Assembly (NCBI RefSeq): GCF_027244095.1
Contig: NC_069669.1
Coordinates: 22,037,501-22,101,500 of the forward strand
DNA from: Hemicordylus capensis
Lineage: Eukaryota; Chordata; Lepidosauria; Squamata; Cordylidae
Reading direction: 5' to 3'
DNA: 64,000 nt
Of this stretch, positions 23,201 through 32,200 are shown piece by piece. The position numbers and the translations under genes were made by a program. The number at the start of each line of letters is the position of its first letter. Positions within the stretch are counted from its first letter, which is position 1. The notes under the pieces were generated by a model. It did no database searches. It was given only the letters and a program-made list of their open reading frames with translations, and was not told the origin of the DNA.

Positions 23201-26200
23201 TAACTGCTTTAAAGTTGTGAGAAAGGGAACCCCTCTCATATGTTGTGGGATAATGAGACTGTATGTTTTGGGATACGGAACCCTTCCCATACATTGCAAG
23301 GTAAGCCATTTTGAGAATGTTTTGTTGTTGTTGAAAAGCAGTACCCATTAATATTTTCTAACCACCATAACAACAAGAACAAAATTGTTCTCTCCTTCAA
23401 ATCTGCAATACTGTCTAAAAGGAAGGAAGAGGTTGCCCACCCTTTTGCCAGAACAAACAAAACCAAGCACATGTACGAACTCATGGCAGACTTACGTTCG
23501 GAAGCATTGCCGCATCGCTCCGCGGCCAAACGGCTGGAAAGAAATACAAATATGATCACTTCTGCGAAGGCTATTTAGGCCCGAAGAATTCTACCTGAGC
23601 GCCACAAAACGATGTGGAAATAAAATCCATGAGTTGCATGCATACTTCCCAGAATGCAGTGAACAATCATGAGAACCAAAGCATTCAAGGTACAATATAA
23701 TACAATATGAATGCTAACTTGTCATTCCAAGTGATGATTAACTGATTACAGTCTCCAACCAACCGAAATACAAAGATAAATAATACATTTTACAATAATC
23801 GCACTGAAAATTCTGCTGCATCAATTATTTAAAATTAATTGCCTGAATTAACCATCTGTTTCCTAAGAGTTTAGGCCAGTGGGTTTCCCACCAGGTGCTG
23901 CTGAACTACAGTTCCCATCATCCCCAACTACAATTTATTGGGGTAAATTTATTGCAGCTGGGGGGGGGTGGAGCAACATCGGGGAGGTAGCCAGGTTGGG
24001 AACCACTGGTTTAGGACATGGTACAAAATTTAGCAACTTTGGAAGGAGCAAGTTATGAGGAACATGCAACTCCAGGTTTACTTTCTAAAGCAGACGGAGC
24101 AGACGGGATTTGCTGGCTAGAGTCCCTATCACACACACCTGGATTTGGGACAGTGGAAACAGGAAGCCCACCCCTCAAATTCGAGGCATTCAGACCTAGC
24201 GCCTTTATCCAGGACAAAAGGTAGCACCTGCTTCCCAGAGATGGCACAGCATTCATACAAGTCTCTATGGCTCTAGAAAGACGCTCTAAGCAGCAAAGAA
24301 CACCAAGAGATGTGCCTGTTCTCACCTGGGAAGCCATTTTGATCAGAACCTCATCCTCGACCCATTCTCCAGTAACAGCATTGTATCTGCAGAATTAAGA
24401 GACCATCATTAAGACGCTCAAGGGGAGACCAGACTTACAGCTCCCCCTCCCCAGCTCATGAATGTGGAGAGGGTGTCAAGGAAATCATTTGGGCTTGTTT
24501 TTTTAAAAAACAACAACTAGCGTGAGCTGTTCAACAATGGAACAGCCTGCCTTGCACAGTGGCTAGGGAGCACCTGTCAGGGATGCTGTAAGGGTTTCCT
24601 GCTCTAAGCAAGGGGGTTAGACTAGATGACCTCCAAGGTACCTCCCAGTTCTCAAACTCTATCAAAAAAGCAGAACTAAGCTCAAAGTTAGGCAGGACAA
24701 ATTTCCAATGTGTGCCTTGTCGCTTGATTGAGTAACTCAGAGCTAAGTGAGTTTAGCAGTGCAATGTGCTTATTAGAGTGTTGGACTAGGACCAGGGAGA
24801 CCCAAGTTCAAATCCCTGTTCAGCCATGAAACTCACTGGGTGACTGAGTCGGTCACTCAGACTATACCCTGGGATCTGATCTTTTGCTTCTTGGGTGCAT
24901 GAATGTGTCTGTGTGCATGTGTGTGTGTGTGCACACACAAATACCTGGCAAGGGACGTGTTAAACAACCCCCGCACGGTCCCTCTATTGAACCTTAAGCC
25001 ACCTGATGCTGCTTTTCATGATAAATAAAAGGCACCAGGGGCAAGAAGAGGAGCAAGCATGGAATTATAGAAAAGCACAGCTCCTCCCGCAGAGGTCATT
25101 TATTTATATCCTGTCCCATATAAAATCTCTGGGCGGTTTACAATCGAAACCTAAAATCATATAGAACAAATTAAAATAACCATTTTTAAAAAACCACTTT
25201 AACACATTATGAGCGAAAAGCCTGACAAAACAGGTGCATTTCCAAGAGTTGCTTAAAAACAGCCAGAGATGGGGAAGTTCTGATTTCACGGGAGAGCGCA
25301 TTCGAGAACCCTGGGATAACCCTAGAGATAGCCCGGTTTGGGGTCACCACTAAGTGAGCCGGTGTGGCAACCACAACCAAGCCTCCCACAATGATCCTAA
25401 TAGCCGACGGGGTTCATGACAAAGGCGGTGCTCTCTTCAACACCCTAGGCCCTGGCAGCTCAGGGCTTTATACACAGCAACCAGGACTTTGTAATTCTCA
25501 TGGAGGAGATTTTCTCGTAAAGGAAATTACAAGTGTGCCAAATCCTAAGTTGCACCCACCGCCCACCATGCCTGGTCCTTTCTTCATCCAGGAAAGGCAA
25601 GGGTTGGCCCTGGGACCACCTGCATGCCAAACGTGCTCGCTAGCACTGAGCTGCACCCCTCTCCTAGATGCTGGCTGCGTCCCGATGAGTGATGCATGTC
25701 GGCACCCAAGCCAGAGGTCGGTCTGGCTCTCAGCTCGTCCAGCAGCCTTTGCTAAGCTGGCCCTTTAAAGGTTCACATTCTGGTCATGCTTCACAGAGGG
25801 ACAGAAAATACTATTTTAAGCACAGCACAGTGTGTTACCAAGAGGCCACGCTATTCATAGCTTTTAATAAAAAAATATTTGCTTCCTTAGGTTAAATTCC
25901 AAAGATTACGCCAACCAGCTCATAAATGATTGAAGTTGGGACAAAGGAAAAAATATATATATTCGGAGAATGAGAACCCAGGATAAGTCGAAAAGAGGTC
26001 TGCACGAGGGAGAAAAGGAAGGTAGAGAGTCCAGAACATGAGAAGTCATCGCTCCACCCTGTTCTGCATGTGTCAGACCACCTCACTTGAAATACCATGT
26101 CCAGTTATGGGCCCTGCATTTTAAGGAGGACACCGATGAGCGGGAACAGATTCAGAGGAGAGCAACCAAGATACTCAGGGGGTCTGGAAATCAAGTCCTG

Positions 26201-29200
26201 CGAGGGAGCCGGGAGAAGAGAAGTCTAAGGGTGGGGCGGGGGGTAGGATCGCCGTCTTCAAATATCTGAAGGGCTGCCACGGGGGGGGGAGAGGCGCGAA
26301 CTGTTGCCCCAGAGGGCAGGATTAGAAGCAAAAGCTTGGAAAGGGACAAGGGAGCAGAGTTAGGCTGGACATTTGGAAGGATCTCCTAACTGGAAGAGCT
26401 GCTCAGCAGTGGAGAAGTCTTTGCCTTGTGCAGCCAGGGTCCTCCTTTACTGCAGGTTTGCCAACAGAGCCTATACAGCCAGGCTTTTACTTCGAATGGA
26501 GTGGGCCAGTCCACAGATTAGCTGCATTTACCCCGAAGTCGCTGCAGGCTATCTGGGACCAGGACTGACAGGACTCTGTTTCCCCCCAAATCAAGGCTGC
26601 ACGTTCTGGCTTAGCCAGAAGTATATCCAGCTTTTAAAAATCCTCGATTTCCAGCAGCTTTTTTGGGGGGGTGGGGGTGGGGGGGGGACCCAAGGCTTCT
26701 GTTATGCCCCAAAGTGTCTCTGCCATGTGTGGAGTGGCCATTGGCAGCAATCCCGCTTTTCAAAACTCAATGAAGGGGAGTTTACATAGGCGTTCGATAT
26801 GCAGAATGGATGGGACCAGTGTTCCCTCTAACAGGGATTCCACGATGTTGTTGACTACAACTCCCAGAATCCCCAGCTGCAATGGTGGCTTTTGCTTGGA
26901 GATTATGGGAGTTGTAGTCAACCATGTCTGGGAAGCCTTGTTAGAGGGATCACTGGATGTAACCTGAGCCTTTTTGTCTCTGCCGATTCCATTAGCCTGA
27001 AATTTTCTTCATGAGAGGGAGAAAGCTCTGATTTCAGCTTTAAACTTCCCTGCCTCTTAAACTGTCTGGGGCGTGTGCATGTGTGTGTAGCGGGGAGGGG
27101 AGAAATGAGGTGATGAAGGCAGTCACTCACAAAAGCAAGAGTTAAGCATTTTGCTGTTTGATCCAGCTTTTGGCAACTTCATGCCGGTCCTCCGGTCCTC
27201 CACAGCTCAAACTAACATCAACAAAAAAGCTCTCCCGACTCCTCCTCTCTGTGATTTGTGACTGGTTGGAGGAAAAGCCTGGAGCAAGTTGGTGGGAACG
27301 CACAGGAAAAAGATCTGCCAGGGATTGCGGAGAGGAGCCGACAGCTATGTGAACTGTCCATTTAAGTGAACTGAGGCTTAGAGAAAAGTGACCCTACTTT
27401 GGGAGATGCATATTTATTCAAGCCTGCCACAGTAGTAGATAATGAAATTTGAAACACAGCAAAATGCCAGCAAGTACGGACCTACTAGGGCCAAACAGAC
27501 ATACCTCATAAATTAAACTGCTAGTTTAAATGAGTGATAAGGTTGGCTCTCATTTCTCTGAACGATACGTAAAGCAGTCAGCCTTCAGTAGACCCTATTG
27601 AAGACTCCCCTTTTTAACTTGTGCATTCAGCAAAACCTAAATAACTCAACCCACCTACTGTTGGACACACCTCCCTGCCTCTAGATGCACTGGTCAGTTT
27701 CATATTTTCAAATATATGTTTATGTGGACTTTGTGAAGAGAAACAAGCAAACCCTTTTGACCCATACCAATAAAGCCCTAGGGGGAACAGGTGTGATGCA
27801 GAAAGATCTACAGACCTGTAACGGGTGGCATTTTCCGTCTCAACGTCCTCCAGATGGAACTCTGCCCAGGGGTCTGGCATGTGCTTGGCCTTCTCAATGG
27901 CATGCTTCCAAGCTTCCTGCAGAAGTTGAAACTAGCAAGTTATTTATACCATGCCACACTGGCCCCAGAAACCATGCAGTCACACTTGCCAGGACATTTC
28001 TGGGCTGCAGTTCTGCACACAGAGAAAAAACCCCAAGCTGCCAATGCAGGATCAAGGATCTGTCTGCATACATATGTCTTGACAAGATGAGGTTGGGGCA
28101 CAGTGTTCCCTCTATCAGGGATTCCCAGAAATTGCTGATTACAACTCCCAGCATCCCCAGCTGCAACAGCCTTTGTTTGGGGATTATGGGAGTTGTAGTC
28201 AACAACATCGAAGAATCCCTGTTAGAGGGAACACTGTTAAAGTATCCCCCCTGTTAGAGGGAATCCAGTGAGGGAACGCTGGATCCAAATTTCAAGGGGC
28301 ACTTGGGAGTTGCCGGTCTCTGTTACAGACTTCGCTTTGGGCCAAACAACACACGTGCGCTTGTCCCAGAAAGGGACAGCCCTTTCATGAGGCAAGGTAA
28401 AGCAGTCCCTTCAAGCAGCAGATTATGAGGGTTCCAGCAAGGTGGCAAGTTGTTCTCCGGTGCCACCATCAGAAGCTGATCCTGCAAACTTTGTGAGGAG
28501 CTTTGCCTCTCCTCACACTCCTGTCCACTAGGCAGTCGTCTAGGCCACCAATTTTTGGGGGTGCTACGTGCATCCCTCTCTGCTCTCCAAGGAACCACTG
28601 GAATATCTGACTTCCTGGGAGTGCTCATTCGCTCTCCTCCCCGGATGGGGAGTGTTGAGGGGTGTGGCAGGGGGAGAAAGAGAGAGTGAGCAAAGCCAGC
28701 CAGCCTTGCTTGGCTCCCTCCCGTCCCAGCAAATGAGCATCCTGCACGGCTCAAATTAAAGCTGGGACTCCACAATTCTCAGATGGCTGGGTGCCCAAGT
28801 CCCACATTGCCTAAGGCACCAAAGCACCCACGTATGGCCCTGCCAGTAAGTGAGGTTAGGTTTGTAGACAGAGTGCTGATCCACCTAATTTGATCCTTAT
28901 TTGCTCAGAGATTACCATTATTAATTCTAAAGTGATCCAGTTAAGCTGAAACATGCTTTCAATGCAACATTAAGAAAGAAGCATGTGCCATATGGGAATA
29001 TTAAAAAGCCAAAGCCTTCTGAAACGTTAGCCGTAAGAACCAAGCTCACCACAAGCAGCAAAAGCAGGAGTTAGTATGCAGGGGATACAGATGAATATTA
29101 CAACTCCAGACACCATTTCTTTCTTCACCTAGACCCCGCGACTGTGGGAACGTCAGTGTTAAATATTCAGATATTTTTCTCCCCAGGTTAAATGCAAGCT

Positions 29201-32200
29201 ATTCTTTATCCAATGTAGAAGGTCTCTCTCTCGACATAACTCTTCTCTGGACAGAATGTGCCACTTGGCACCTTGGTTTGGCTGAAACAAGGAGGTATCT
29301 GTGGGCAGATTCAGATGTTGTGCAGAACCTCTGCTCACACCCCCAGCCTTAGGAGGGTGCACTTCCTCTTCCCATCCCCGCACAAGCATCTAATTCCTTT
29401 CTAGGTCAGGAAAAGCTGAGATTGGCGTGTTCAGACATCATGGCCAGTCTGGGTTTATTCTAACCTATATTTCAGAGACCCCAAGATTGGAAGCTCACTT
29501 TTTACATTACACTCATTTCTGAAGGAGTGAAATCACTATAAGAATCTCTACAAAGTGTTATTGCATTCAGTTTTGACCTACCCGGCTACGGTCAACCACA
29601 GCGCCATGCTTAGAATGCTGCCGGGGGCCATTCTAAAGGACATACATGAGAAATGTTAAGCAGAAGACGGATACACAACAAAGAAAATGATCATTTAAGC
29701 CAGAACAGGTATTGAAGTTGCACAATTACTGTATGACTTCTGAGAAATCTGTTTTCTCCAAGAATCTTACAGTGACATATTTGCACACAAGGTTTTATGA
29801 AGCAACATCTAAGTCATGAGATCCTCCCATTAGTAAAATACTTATATGATAGTCTGGATCGGGGGTAGGCAGCCTTTCGGAAGTGGCATATGCCACGTCT
29901 TCATTTATTCACTCTGATTTAAGGTTTTGTGTGCCAGGAATACATTTTAACATAGAAGTTCGGTCTCTCTACATCTAAACAAACTATAGTTGTATGTAAA
30001 GTAAATAATGAGTTTAAAAGGCTTAATAAGCTTAATTTAAAATAAATTAAAATGCAGATCTTTCCAGTTGAGTGTGGCAATTCTCTAGTGTGTTTTAGCT
30101 GTGTCTTTCTTGTATCTAGTGGGAGTTAACAACATTAATGCCCAGTTTAAGCTTCATTCCTGGACAAGCAGAATTTCTGATAATGTCCCTTCTTGGATAC
30201 AAACGTAGATAAATTCCAGTGTTCCCTTTTGGACACTGTGGAAAAGATGATCCAGCACAGAAAAACTAGCTCCTGCTACATTTAATGATGAAGCCTCCTC
30301 CTCAGGATTATTTCATGTGCAACATTTGGTGCCCAAGCTGTAGGTCGCTGACCCATGGTCTGGATGCAAAGACCAACAGCACAGCTACTGTCTGACACAC
30401 ACACCTTCTCTGGGAACTGCAGAAGACCCCTTCCTTTCCAAGGCATTTAAGGGAAACAATTCTTGCTTGAAAAAGTCCTCAAAAGGGCTTCCTGTGGCCC
30501 AATACACCTTGGGTTGGGGGGAGAGTTCTGCTTGGGACAGTGGATAGCTGCCACCATTAGTAAGCTTGACCGACCACTGGAGCAGTAAATAGCAGGTCCG
30601 TAGATATAGCTTTCAGGTAGGCACAGCTACTGCTCCAATCCCAGCCTCCTCTATAAAACGGCTTTCTCTGGACAGAAGATTATGCACCATGTCCTGCCCA
30701 CATCTGCTTCCTCTGCCTTGATTTTTTAATTTTATTTTATAGTTCAGTCTCTATACTGCCTTTCATAAAACCCATTCCAAGGCGATTTCCAAAAACTAAA
30801 ATACAATTAAGCTCCATGAAACCCACATTAAAATAAATCAAAAACACAGGGACAAAGACAGAGCAGCAGGAGAGGAGAGAGAGAGTGGCAGCAACTCTTC
30901 AGGTATAAAAGCCTGAACCAATTAAAAAGTCTTCCGTTTCTGTTTAAAAGCAGCCACAGACATTGGAAAACCTTTAGCGGTCTAAAGGCAGAAGTCTTTG
31001 GCTAAACCCAGGAGGCAGTCCTTACAGAGGTTAGTCTAGGACCTGCTGCATCCCATGGGTGAGATGCTAGTATCGCTTGCCACAAGGACTAGGGTCTCCT
31101 ACACCAGGGACTCCCCACCTGTGGTACTCCAGATGTTGATGGACTACAACTCCCAACAGCCCCCAGCTACCATTGATGGTGGCTGGAGCACAAGTTGGGA
31201 ACCCCGATCCTATACCGATCTACTGGATCAGGACATAAGGTGGACTTTCCCGGCCCACTTCTTCCAAGTTAGTCCCACAGCTGATTCACACAGACAGCTG
31301 TATCTAAATATAGTTGCTCTCCTCCTGTTAAATAAAGGGAATCGCCACTTCTAAAAGGTGCCTCCTTGCTCACTTAGCTGGGGTTATATACAGCAAGCAC
31401 ACTTGCTGCAGGCAGTCTGTGGTCTGCAGTGGCGGCCACAGAAAACTGGAGGCTCCTGGAGCCAATCCTGCTAACTGGGAGGTGCAGCCTGCCCCCCGCC
31501 CCACTCCAGTTCCAGCTTAGAGACGGAGGCAATAGGACTTAAGGGGTGCTTGCAGGCAGGCAGTCCACAAAGGGCAACGGAACCTACCAGCTAAGCGGAG
31601 ATTTCTAGCAGCCAGCTGTGGCCCAATTGAAGATTTATAGATTGCTTTTCAACAATAAAAAGTTCACAAAGCAGTTTATACGTGGTCCAATCCTACCACC
31701 ATCTCAGAAAGCCTTCTTTCAAAGTGAGGATGCTCTGAATCACAGACTTATATGGGCTGCTAGTTGTATGGCGAACTGAGCAAAGAGGCACCTTTTAGAA
31801 GTGGCGATTCTCTCTATTTAGCAGGGGGAGAGCAACTGGCCTGATCCATCCCCAGCACAGCATCCCTCCAGTGGCTGTTGTTGGTGTCTATCTTGTGTTT
31901 CCTTTTTAGATTGCGAGCCCTATTTATTTGTTTCTCTCTCTGGGGACTTTGTTGAAAAGCGGTGTATAAATATTTGCAGTAGTAGTATCTGGATGCTCAT
32001 TAAATAAATATTACTGCTCTAAAAACTAGTCACGGAATAGTAGGTTTCCTTTCCCCCTTTGTGCACAGAGAAAGCCAGGCTTGCAATGCTCAGAAATGTC
32101 CAAGATGCTTTTATTTAGCCTCATTCCACACAAACAACCAAAGGCCACAATCCTAAGCACACTTGCTGAGCACGGTGAGACTTGCTCCTGAGTAAATGTA

